This document shows positions 49,986 through 57,807 of a DNA stretch of 64,000 nt, in pieces. Made by a program: the position numbers and the translations under genes. Each line of letters starts with the position of its first letter. Positions within the stretch are counted from its first letter, which is position 1. Origin of the DNA: SZAS-7 sp964514655 (GTDB taxonomy: Bacteria; Chlamydiota; Chlamydiia; Chlamydiales; FEN-1388); contig CAZEQY010000001.1 of assembly GCA_964514655.1 (NCBI GenBank), positions 124,001 to 188,000 on the forward strand. Reading direction: 5' to 3'. The notes under the pieces are model-generated. The model saw nothing but the letters and a program-made list of their open reading frames with translations, was not told where the DNA came from and did not search any database.

Positions 49986-51494
49986 ATGCTTAGAGTGGTT
50001 ACTCCGGATGAAATGCGTGCAATCGAAAAAGTTGCAATAGACTCCGGCATATCTATCGAATCACTTATGGAACAGGCAGGCAAAGAAACTGCAGGCGTTG
50101 TTTCACGGTATATCAAAGAACAAAATCTTGCTCCAAAAGCCTATATCGTCTGTGGAACTGGCAATAATGGCGGCGATGGATATGTTGCCGGGCGCTACCT
50201 TTTGCAAGAAGGCATCAGCGTGCAGGTCGCCGAGGTGGGGATGCTTGATCCAAACTCTTTAGTAAAAAAACAACGAAGGCGCTATGAAGCCCGCGGCGGC
50301 AAGGTTATAGATCTTGAAAACAAAAAAATTACCCTTCCACAAGATGGGGTTATTGTTGATGCACTGTTTGGAACGGGTTTTCACGGCAAGCAGCAAGAAC
50401 AGACTATCCAGATTATTCAAGCAATAAATCAATCAAAGCTGCCTATCATTGCTGTAGATGTGCCTTCTGGCCTTAATGCAGAGCTAGGCACGGTTGAAGA
50501 TGTTGCCATCAAGGCTACTATCACCTGCACGATGGAGTATCCCAAGATCGGCTTTTTCCTTCAAGAAGGCTGGAATCATGTCGGCAAAGTACTAAGCCTT
50601 CCTATAGGGCTTGCAAAAACAGTAACTCATGAAGCATCTATGCTGACACCTGAGCTTGCTGACATCCAAGCGCTTTTACCCCCTATAGTCCGCACGCGCA
50701 ATAAGTATACAGCCGGTCACGTAGTAGGACTTGCAGGCTCTCATGGCATGGCAGGTGCTGCTTTGATGACCTCATATTCTGCCCTTAAATCCGGCGCCGG
50801 CATTGTACACCTATTGTTCCCGGATGAATATGGTTCAGAATTTGCAGGACAGCCGCTTGAAGTTGTGCGTGTTGCCTATAAACATGATGATGTAGCAACA
50901 ATTACCCACTGGCTTGAACGAGCAAGTGCTTGCTTTATTGGCCCAGGTCTTGGAGAAATGCCCTTGCTTCAAACACTCTATCCAAAACTAAAAGGAAAAC
51001 TCGTGCTTGATGCAGACGCCCTTAGCTGGCTTGCAAAAACAAAAGGCACAAATTTTGGCCCCTTGCCAAACGCTATACTAACGCCTCATCTTGGCGAGCT
51101 CTATAGATTTTTCCCTGAAAAAGAGCCTGTCACAGTAAAATTCTTACAAAAATGCCAGGAGCTCTGTCGCACGAATAAGACAAATCTTATTTTGAAAGGC
51201 GGGCCAACTTTTGTCTTTTCTCATGATGCTCCTATGCATGTTATCATGCAGGGAGATCCTGGCATGGCAACTGCCGGCTCCGGCGACGTTCTAACAGGTA
51301 TACTTTCAAGCCTTCTTTCCCAAGGTCTACAGGCAAAAGAGGCCATGCTGCTGGGCACCTACCTACACGGCCTTGCCGGCCAAATTGCAGCCCAAGAAGA
51401 AACTTCCTACAGCATGACAGCTATGTCTATCATCGCCAAACTATCGGACGCATTAAAAAATGTTATACATGGCAACGAGAACGAATTTTTTTGA
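49986..51494 (+). CDS. nnr: Bifunctional NAD(P)H-hydrate epimerase / ADP-dependent dehydratase
   Basis: 502 residues, the normal length of the fused enzyme. N-terminal epimerase (YjeF_N) shows GTGNNGGDGYVAGRYL and AVDVPSGLNAE. The C-terminal ribokinase-like dehydratase, from about residue 225, shows HVVGLAGSHGMAGAALM and the active GDPGMATAGSGDVLTGILS. It repairs hydrated, inactive NADH and NADPH. AAGGA lies upstream of the ATG. Stands 51 bases after mazF; co-transcription is unlikely to be functional. Confidence 0.95.
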   Translation: MLRVVTPDEMRAIEKVAIDSGISIESLMEQAGKETAGVVSRYIKEQNLAPKAYIVCGTGNNGGDGYVAGRYLLQEGISVQVAEVGMLDPNSLVKKQRRRYEARGGKVIDLENKKITLPQDGVIVDALFGTGFHGKQQEQTIQIIQAINQSKLPIIAVDVPSGLNAELGTVEDVAIKATITCTMEYPKIGFFLQEGWNHVGKVLSLPIGLAKTVTHEASMLTPELADIQALLPPIVRTRNKYTAGHVVGLAGSHGMAGAALMTSYSALKSGAGIVHLLFPDEYGSEFAGQPLEVVRVAYKHDDVATITHWLERASACFIGPGLGEMPLLQTLYPKLKGKLVLDADALSWLAKTKGTNFGPLPNAILTPHLGELYRFFPEKEPVTVKFLQKCQELCRTNKTNLILKGGPTFVFSHDAPMHVIMQGDPGMATAGSGDVLTGILSSLLSQGLQAKEAMLLGTYLHGLAGQIAAQEETSYSMTAMSIIAKLSDALKNVIHGNENEFF

Positions 51495-51526
51495 CTTCTT
51501 CCCCATGACTCTATATAGTTGTTGGA

Positions 51527-52873
51527 ATGGAAATTAAAGAACTTCTTGCGCAGTTAAATCATGCGTTCACGCTTTTTATTATCTTTCCCGCGATTGGCTT
51601 GCTGGGAAGCTACCTTACTGTTCGTCTTGGCTTTCCACAGGCAACAAAGCTAGGGCTATCGACAAAGCTGCTTTTGCAAAAAAGTTCTGGCTCAGGTTCC
51701 ATTAGCCACTACCAAGCTATGAGTTCTGTCTTAGCAGGAAATTTTGGCACAGGAAACATCTCAGGTATTGCCATTGCATTAACTACAGGCGGACCAGGTG
51801 CACTTGTTTGGATGTGGATTATGGCCTTTTTTGGCGCTGCCATCCAGTTTGCAAGCTGCTACCTCGGAATAAAATACCGAAAGCCCGGAACAAACGGTGA
51901 CTATAACGGCGGGCCAATGTACTACCTTTCTTCTGGCTTAGGCTATAAAGGGCTTGCCATCTTGTTTTCGCTCGCAACAATCCTTGCAGCCTTTACTGTA
52001 GGCAACCTTGCACAAATTAACTCAATATCCCTGCCCCTTCAAGCTGCAGGTCTAGACCCAATCACCACAGCATTAATTATCACAGTTAGCGCCTTTGGCG
52101 TTATTTTGGGTGGCATCAAGCGCGTTGCGCGCGTTGCCTCTGCGATAGTGCCGCTAAAAGCTGTTTTATATTTAGGTACAGGTCTTGTAATACTTTCGTT
52201 TCATGCCGATAAAATTTTGCCGGCTCTTAACCTCATGCTTGAAGCTGCCTTTGATACCGGCGCTGCAGCATCAGGTGCTGTAGGCTACGGCATAGCCCAG
52301 GCAATTTCTAGCGGCTTTGATCGCGGCCTTTTTGCTACAGACGCAGGCACTGGTATTGTGCCCATCTTGCAATCGAGTGCTCGCTCACAAAACCCTGTCC
52401 TAGATGGTGTTGTTACACTTGTAACGCCATTTTTAGTAATGATCGTATGCACGATGACCGGTCTTGTGCTTTTAGTTACCGGCGCCTGTGACATGGGCCT
52501 AAAAAGCACCGACATGGTGACGTACGCCTTTAAAACAGGCCTTAATAGCCCTATTGGCTTTTATGTTGTGATGGTGTCGCTTATGCTTTTTGCCTACACA
52601 ACAGTCATCGCCTGGGCCTACTGCGGCCAAAAGGCAATGGGCTTTATCTGGCCAAAAGGCGTAAAAATCTTTCAGTACGTATATATTGCCCTTATTCCCG
52701 TTGGAGGCCTCCTTCATGTAGATCTCATCTGGGGCCTTGCAGACATCTGCATATCGCTTATGCTGCTCTTTAACGTAATTGGCGTTGCATTGCTTTCAAA
52801 AGAAGTGATTAGTGCGACAAGAAGCTACTTTGCAGGCGATAAAGCACTGCAGATGGGGCAATCGGCCACATGA
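51527..52873 (+). CDS. Sodium:alanine/glycine symporter (AGCS family)
   Basis: 448 residues with about ten hydrophobic segments. Family signature GNFGTGNISGIAIAL (about 75-89) and WMWIMAFFGAAIQFASCYLG follow each other as in AGCS carriers. Also NGDYNGGPMYYLSSGLG and SGFDRGLFATDAGTG, which is the substrate-site region. It imports alanine or glycine, possibly D-alanine, with sodium. The 3' end overlaps nth by 49 bases in convergent orientation. Confidence 0.93.
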   Translation: MEIKELLAQLNHAFTLFIIFPAIGLLGSYLTVRLGFPQATKLGLSTKLLLQKSSGSGSISHYQAMSSVLAGNFGTGNISGIAIALTTGGPGALVWMWIMAFFGAAIQFASCYLGIKYRKPGTNGDYNGGPMYYLSSGLGYKGLAILFSLATILAAFTVGNLAQINSISLPLQAAGLDPITTALIITVSAFGVILGGIKRVARVASAIVPLKAVLYLGTGLVILSFHADKILPALNLMLEAAFDTGAAASGAVGYGIAQAISSGFDRGLFATDAGTGIVPILQSSARSQNPVLDGVVTLVTPFLVMIVCTMTGLVLLVTGACDMGLKSTDMVTYAFKTGLNSPIGFYVVMVSLMLFAYTTVIAWAYCGQKAMGFIWPKGVKIFQYVYIALIPVGGLLHVDLIWGLADICISLMLLFNVIGVALLSKEVISATRSYFAGDKALQMGQSAT

Positions 52874-53454
52874 TGGCCAAGGGCCGGGCAAAAACTTCTC
52901 GCATAATAGATAATCTGTAGATGAAGGCGAATCCAAGATTTTTTTGGAAATACCTTTTTTAGATCGCGCTCTGTCATCACCACATTTTTTGCTTTAGATA
53001 AGCCCCAGCGCTTTGCCAGGCGATGGATGTGCGTATCGACAGGAAAAGCCTCTTTATTAAAACACTGCGCCATCACAACAGAGGCCGTTTTATGCCCAAC
53101 GCCTGGCAGCTCTTCAAGGGCTTCCATAGTGTCCGGAACTTTGCCGTTATGCTGCTCTACCAGTATTTTACTAAGATCTACAATTGCCTTTGCCTTGCGC
53201 TCAGAAAGGCCGCACGGGCGTATTATTGCCTGAACTTCTTTATAGGAAAGCCTACTCATTGCTTCTGGCGTATCTGCAAGAGCAAAAAGCTCTGGAGTTA
53301 CGGTGTTTACGCGAGCATCTGTACATTGAGCTGAAAGGAGTACTGCGATAAGAAGCGTGTAGGGGTCTTTATGTTTTAAAGGTATAGCAGGAGCGGGAAA
53401 ATACGCATCGAGCATTTCCTGAATCAGCTTTGCCCGCTCTTGCTTATTCATCAC
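52825..53454 (-). CDS. nth: Endonuclease III (DNA glycosylase/AP lyase)
   Basis: 209 residues with the helix-hairpin-helix LPGVGHKTASVVM (catalytic Lys) and, about 18 residues on, PVDTHIHRLAKRWG with the catalytic Asp. It removes oxidised pyrimidines. The C-terminal iron-sulfur region reads FCPALGHHVADCPICSALSPAK with only three Cys, spaced C-x9-C-x2-C, where E. coli has four spaced 6-2-5. The protein ends before a fourth could occur. Overlaps the mnmE stop-proximal end by 4 bases (ATGA), the gene order of Chlamydia nth-thdF. Confidence 0.93.
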   Translation of the reverse strand: MMNKQERAKLIQEMLDAYFPAPAIPLKHKDPYTLLIAVLLSAQCTDARVNTVTPELFALADTPEAMSRLSYKEVQAIIRPCGLSERKAKAIVDLSKILVEQHNGKVPDTMEALEELPGVGHKTASVVMAQCFNKEAFPVDTHIHRLAKRWGLSKAKNVVMTERDLKKVFPKKSWIRLHLQIIYYARSFCPALGHHVADCPICSALSPAK

Positions 53455-54809
53455 TTACCGATGCAAAATTTTGAAAATACAGATGTAAGAATATCTTCAG
53501 TGATGTTTTTGCCAATTATTGTACCAAGAGAATTAAGCGCTTGACGCATGTCAAAGGCAACAAATTCGGCGGATTCTTTACGTATAAGCCCTTCTACAAC
53601 ATTGCCGCAGTGCCCGTAGGCATCTTCTAGGGCATTTTTGTGGCGAAGTGATGTGATGACTACTTCATCTCGTCGAAGTGCCCCTTTTTGCCAGATAAGC
53701 TGGTCAATAGCATCTCGAAGCTGATCAATACCTGCTCCATTTTCAGCAGAAATCTCCACAACATAGTCAAAGGGAAGTGATGGAAGGGGCGTGTCGTGCG
53801 GAAGGTCAATTTTATTCCAGACACCGATTGTCTTTTCATTCGGTAAGTCAATATCTATTTTTTGAGGCGAAGTTACATCAAGAATATAGAGTATGATGTC
53901 AGATTGGCTGCAGGCCTTTTTGGAACGGCGAATGCCCTCTTCTTCGATGCTTTCTTCTGTTTTACGAATGCCGGCAGTGTCTATAAGGCGAAGGTGAAGG
54001 CTATTTAACCTGAGGTCATCTTCAATAAGGTCGCGCGTTGTGCCGGCAATTGGGGAGACAATAGCTCTATCCTTACCTAAAAGGGCATTCATAAGTGATG
54101 ACTTGCCTACATTCGGGCTACCGATTAGCGACACTGAGACGCCTTGGTGGATGGCTTTTCCCTGCTCAAATGTTAAAATAAACTTTTTAATTTCGTTCAT
54201 TATCTGCTGCAGTGATGCAATGACCTCTTCAAATGGAGCAAACTCAAGGTCTTCTTCCGGAAAGTCTACCCATGCTTCAAAAATGGCCGCAATGTCTGTC
54301 AGGCGGGTTTGAAGTGCAAGTATTTCGCGCGATAGGCGCCCTTCTAGCTGATCCTGCGCAAGGCTAAGTGCAACTTCGTTTTTCGCTGCGATCTTGCTTT
54401 GAATAGCTTCAGCCTGAGCCAAGTCTATTTTGCCGTTTATAAAGGCTTTAAAGCTAAATTCACCGGGACTTGCGGGCTTGGCTCCTGCTTTAATGCAGCA
54501 TGCCAAAACCTCTTTAGCCGTAAGGCCGCCGTGGCAATGAATTTCTACCGTATCTTCACCGGTAAAAGAGCGTGGGGCCTTCATCACAAGCAAAATAACG
54601 TCGTCAATACACTCGCCATCTAAAATAATTTTTCCATAGTTAACCGTGTGGCTCTTTAGCTTTGACACAGGTCGTGAAAAAATTTTTTCAGCACAAGCTA
54701 TCGCGTTAGTACCTGATATACGAATTATAGCAATACCTGCCTCACCTGGTGCTGTGGCGCATGCTGCTATTGTTTCTCCGGGAATATAGGGTCGATGAAC
54801 AAAATCCAT
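53451..54809 (-). CDS. mnmE: tRNA modification GTPase MnmE (TrmE/ThdF)
   Basis: 452 residues. N-terminal tetrahydrofolate-binding domain begins TIAACATAPGEAGIAIIRISG (shown in part). The GTPase domain has G1 GSPNVGKSS (about 223), G3 DTAG and G4 NKID. The C-terminal C-x-G-K motif (FCIGK), needed for 5-carboxymethylaminomethyl modification of wobble uridine with MnmG, ends the protein. First gene of the mnmE-nth pair and divergent from the small secreted gene. Confidence 0.97.
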   Translation of the reverse strand: MDFVHRPYIPGETIAACATAPGEAGIAIIRISGTNAIACAEKIFSRPVSKLKSHTVNYGKIILDGECIDDVILLVMKAPRSFTGEDTVEIHCHGGLTAKEVLACCIKAGAKPASPGEFSFKAFINGKIDLAQAEAIQSKIAAKNEVALSLAQDQLEGRLSREILALQTRLTDIAAIFEAWVDFPEEDLEFAPFEEVIASLQQIMNEIKKFILTFEQGKAIHQGVSVSLIGSPNVGKSSLMNALLGKDRAIVSPIAGTTRDLIEDDLRLNSLHLRLIDTAGIRKTEESIEEEGIRRSKKACSQSDIILYILDVTSPQKIDIDLPNEKTIGVWNKIDLPHDTPLPSLPFDYVVEISAENGAGIDQLRDAIDQLIWQKGALRRDEVVITSLRHKNALEDAYGHCGNVVEGLIRKESAEFVAFDMRQALNSLGTIIGKNITEDILTSVFSKFCIGK

Positions 54810-54852
54810 GCTCTACAGCATACTATAAACAGATTTTTATGTCAAAACAGGC

Positions 54853-54882
54853 TTGACAGAGTAGATAATCCTAACGTATGCT
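54853..54882 (+). promoter_or_regulatory. Promoter of the small secreted protein/psd unit
   Basis: TTGACA (54853-54858), an 18-base spacer and TATGCT (54877-54882) stand 24 bases before the ATG at 54907, in the gap divergent to mnmE. The -35 is a perfect match to consensus. Confidence 0.65.
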
Positions 54883-54906
54883 TTTTCTTTAACGCGAGGG
54901 ATCCCC

Positions 54907-55284
54907 ATGAAAACGCTCTTTAAAGCCCTTTTTCTTCTGACATTTTCGTGTACACTTTTTGCAGTGGATGCAAAGAGCACGCCAATTGCTCAAGAACATG
55001 ACGAAATTACAAAACTAGACATGCTCATCCAGGCAACTGAAAACAGCCTTACACGCCTAAAAGCACTTAAGGTGCTTCTTACTGACTATAAAGCTGCTGA
55101 AGCTCGTGCCATTACAAATCCAAATGACACCGACAACCTACTTAAGCTTGTAAATCTTGCAAAACAGGTGCAAGATTCTATCACAGATGCTGAGCTACAA
55201 GATTACTTTGCGCCACAATTTTTGGAAGAGCTAAAAAAGTTTTCCGAAATTGCCAACAAGAAAAACATACCGCAAGCTAAGTAA
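54907..55284 (+). CDS. Small secreted helical protein
   Basis: 125 residues. Signal peptide (residues 1-19, CTLFA before VD) and a mature part that is all charged helix: residues 30-60 with a heptad-like Leu spacing (LDMLIQATENSLTRLKALK), then another two helices. No family recognised. Strong promoter, GCGAGGG before the ATG, and only 3 bases between its stop and the psd start, so psd is expressed with it. Periplasmic or secreted. Confidence 0.75.
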   Translation: MKTLFKALFLLTFSCTLFAVDAKSTPIAQEHDEITKLDMLIQATENSLTRLKALKVLLTDYKAAEARAITNPNDTDNLLKLVNLAKQVQDSITDAELQDYFAPQFLEELKKFSEIANKKNIPQAK

Positions 55285-55287
55285 AGA

Positions 55288-56193
55288 ATGGATTGTATTC
55301 AATACATCAATCGTGAGACTGGCAGCATCGAAAAAGAAGAGGTGTTTGGCGAGCAAGCCATTCGCTTTTTATACGGCAATTCCTTCTTTTCAAAGCTCTT
55401 TGGGCGCCTTGCGCTGCATGGCTTTGCTAAATGGCCTTTTGCAAGTAGCTTTTTTGGCTTTTTACAAAACTGCGCCTCTTCAAAGGCAAGAGTGATTCCT
55501 TTCATAAACCGTTTTGGGATGGATACAAGTGAATTTCTTGATAGTCCGGAAGACTACAGCACCTTTAACGAATTTTTTATTCGAAAGCTAAAACCGGAAT
55601 GTCGCCCGCTAAGTAACAACGCCTGCATGCCGGCAGATGCGCGCTATAGATTCTACCCCCAAATAGGCCAAGGAGACATTTTTTCTGTAAAGAACAAATC
55701 ATTTTGCCTAAAGACCGTGCTTCAAGATGAAGCTCTTGCAAAGCATTATGAGGGCGGAAGCCTTGTGATTGCACGCCTTTGCCCAACAGACTGCCACCGC
55801 TTTTACTTTCCCTTTGACTGCACCCCAAATAAAGCAAAGCTCATCAATGGCAAGCTCTTTTCTGTAAACCCAATTGCTACAAAAGATAATCCCTGGATCT
55901 GGGGCGTAAATCGGCGTATGCTGACGCTGCTTGATTCTGCAGAATTTGGCCAAGTTGCCTACCTTGAAGTGGGCGCGACAAACGTTGGCAGCATCATCCA
56001 AACCTACACCCCAAACACCCACCAGTCAAAAGGTGCCGAGAAGGGCTATTTTGAATTTGGCGGATCAGCACTTCTCCTACTCTTTGAAAAAGGCCGCATC
56101 AAATTTGATGAAGACCTCATCAACGCCAGCAACCAAGGCCTAGAAATCCTCTGCCACATAGGCCAGTCTCTTGGGCAGCCCCCAACAAAATAA
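55288..56193 (+). CDS. psd: Phosphatidylserine decarboxylase proenzyme
   Basis: 301 residues, the same length class as the chlamydial enzyme. It makes phosphatidylethanolamine at the inner membrane using a pyruvoyl group formed by self-cleavage. Seen: the N-terminal RETGSIEKEEV, FNEFFIRKLKP (substrate block), RLCPTDCHRFYFP, VGATNVGSI and the cleavage site FGGSALLLLFEKG, where the Ser of GGS becomes pyruvoyl. The residue after Ser is Ala rather than the common Thr. The last 74 bases are overlapped by the opposite-strand adenylate kinase gene. Confidence 0.95.
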   Translation: MDCIQYINRETGSIEKEEVFGEQAIRFLYGNSFFSKLFGRLALHGFAKWPFASSFFGFLQNCASSKARVIPFINRFGMDTSEFLDSPEDYSTFNEFFIRKLKPECRPLSNNACMPADARYRFYPQIGQGDIFSVKNKSFCLKTVLQDEALAKHYEGGSLVIARLCPTDCHRFYFPFDCTPNKAKLINGKLFSVNPIATKDNPWIWGVNRRMLTLLDSAEFGQVAYLEVGATNVGSIIQTYTPNTHQSKGAEKGYFEFGGSALLLLFEKGRIKFDEDLINASNQGLEILCHIGQSLGQPPTK

Positions 56194-56932
56194 ACTCCCC
56201 CGACGTGCCGTCAAAGCTAGCTATATCGCGAAGAAGCTTCTCATAAAAGGCAAGACATTCAGTTCGGTGGCTATTTGTCTTGTATGTTAAACTTGGGAAA
56301 TAGGTTTCTGTTTTTTTGTAGTTGTAGACAATTTCATCTCTATACTTGAGTATTCGCTTTTCGATGACATCTGGCGTGTCATTTAGACGAGCCTCAACAA
56401 GACCTTGAGGACAAAATAGGCAGCGAGTATTTGAGGTTGTAGGATCCAAAAGCGTGCTGTAAACATGGTGACAGTCACTACAGACAACTCTCGTAGGAAT
56501 TCGCGCTTTGCAGATCTCATCGTCAGCTTCAAGCCATAACACAAACGTTTTATCCTGCAGGTTTTGCTCAATAAGCAAGTTGCAAAGGGCTTGAACATCG
56601 TGTTCTGTTCTTCCGTAGCCATCTATGATAAAGGGTTTGCTTTCACTTTGAAAATGAATAATCCGTGAGCGAATAAGCATGAAGAGTGTATCAGGATCTA
56701 CATAGTCACCTTGCCTTACTATCTCTTCAATATCTTTTCCAAACGGAGTTTGGTTTTTAATTTCATCGCGAATAAGATCACCTGCACTAATGTGATTATA
56801 TCCATATTTTACGGCTAGATCTGCAAAAGTGCCCTTGCCTGCACCAGGCGGCCCGACAAGGATAATTACTGGATCAAAGGCAAAGAGCCGGCTTGTAAGT
56901 AAAAGAAGAAATAAGAAAAAGTATTTGTTCAT
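56120..56932 (-). CDS. Exported adenylate kinase-like protein
   Basis: 270 residues. A strongly hydrophobic signal peptide (1-18, LFA before FD) runs straight into the P-loop VGPPGAGKGTF. Then come HISAGDLIRDEI (NMP-binding), DGYGRTEHD (usually DGFPRT) and a LID with four zinc-type Cys (CSDC and CLFC, 20 residues apart). The core adk fold is complete to about residue 243. About 27 further residues (TSGEF...GCWR) are read from the strand opposite the psd 3' end. ADP/ATP/AMP exchange outside the cytoplasm is unusual. ATG overlaps the stop of the kinase-like gene upstream (ATGA), so it is the last gene of that operon. Confidence 0.85.
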   Translation of the reverse strand: MNKYFFLFLLLLTSRLFAFDPVIILVGPPGAGKGTFADLAVKYGYNHISAGDLIRDEIKNQTPFGKDIEEIVRQGDYVDPDTLFMLIRSRIIHFQSESKPFIIDGYGRTEHDVQALCNLLIEQNLQDKTFVLWLEADDEICKARIPTRVVCSDCHHVYSTLLDPTTSNTRCLFCPQGLVEARLNDTPDVIEKRILKYRDEIVYNYKKTETYFPSLTYKTNSHRTECLAFYEKLLRDIASFDGTSGEFILLGAAQETGLCGRGFLGLGCWR

Positions 56933-57807
56933 GTTTTTTCTAACAGGTTTTTGCAGTATTCGGAATTGATTCTTGCTCTAGCCGCATCTTCGAAAAGCTG
57001 CCTCCATACAGGGTAAGGCATATCTATGTGTGAAGTTCTTGTTTGAAGCTCATTCCATGCCGTCCAGAAAAGGTCGATAGCTATACGATACAGGTAGAGG
57101 AGCTGAAAGTCACTTTCAGTATAATTTCCCATATAGTCCTCAAGCAGGCGTTTCATCTCCTCATCGTCCCATCGCTCAATTGAAGCCATGGAGGCAATGA
57201 CAAGAAAAGGATGACTCATCATCGCGTATTCCCAGTCTATAATCCAAAGCTTCTCCTCAGTTTGAAGCATATTCAATCCATGAAGGTCAAGATGACAAAG
57301 TGTCTTTTTAGGATTTTGACCAAGAATCATGTCTATATTTTGTAACGCATGCCCAAATTCCGCCCCGAAGCTTTGCAGATACTCATCGCCAACAAGCGCT
57401 GCAAGGTGCATGGTGCATTCGTAGGGCTTAAAAGAGCGGGATATTACTACATTAGAAGCTTCGATATCATGAATTATCTTCATCACCTTGCGCCGCATTG
57501 TTCTGTCAAGAAGATTGACTCGTTCTTGATTGTGCGGGATATAGTTTGTGACGAGGATCTTGTTTTCTTGATCAAAAAAAACAGGCTTTGGAGATATCCC
57601 AAATGGCTCTAGGCCTTTAAGTACTTCGTACTCAATTTGAAGATTAGCAAAATAGGACTCTTGCTCCTTTGGTGCAATTCGCATAAAAAGATCGTCTTGC
57701 CCTACTTGTAAACGGTAATTGATATTACTTGCACCTCCACGAATGCGAGTAATTCCCCCCTCGAGGCCACATGAGAGGAGGATAAGGGCACACAGATATT
57801 TCAGCAT
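56929..57807 (-). CDS. Exported choline/aminoglycoside kinase-like protein (APH fold)
   Basis: 292 residues. A short hydrophobic N-terminus (1-16, containing LLSCG, possibly a weak lipobox) leads into TRIRGGASNINYRLQV, the glycine strand of choline-kinase/LicA proteins. The catalytic loop LCHLDLHGLNML (HxDxxxxN) and the metal motif WIIDWEYAMMSHP are intact. The hydrophobic N-terminus reads as a signal peptide, but part of it might be a buried first strand, so export is likely rather than certain. Likely phosphorylates choline, ethanolamine or a similar small alcohol with ATP. Overlaps the fusion gene upstream by 7 bases and the adenylate kinase gene downstream by 4. Confidence 0.8.
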   Translation of the reverse strand: MLKYLCALILLSCGLEGGITRIRGGASNINYRLQVGQDDLFMRIAPKEQESYFANLQIEYEVLKGLEPFGISPKPVFFDQENKILVTNYIPHNQERVNLLDRTMRRKVMKIIHDIEASNVVISRSFKPYECTMHLAALVGDEYLQSFGAEFGHALQNIDMILGQNPKKTLCHLDLHGLNMLQTEEKLWIIDWEYAMMSHPFLVIASMASIERWDDEEMKRLLEDYMGNYTESDFQLLYLYRIAIDLFWTAWNELQTRTSHIDMPYPVWRQLFEDAARARINSEYCKNLLEKT

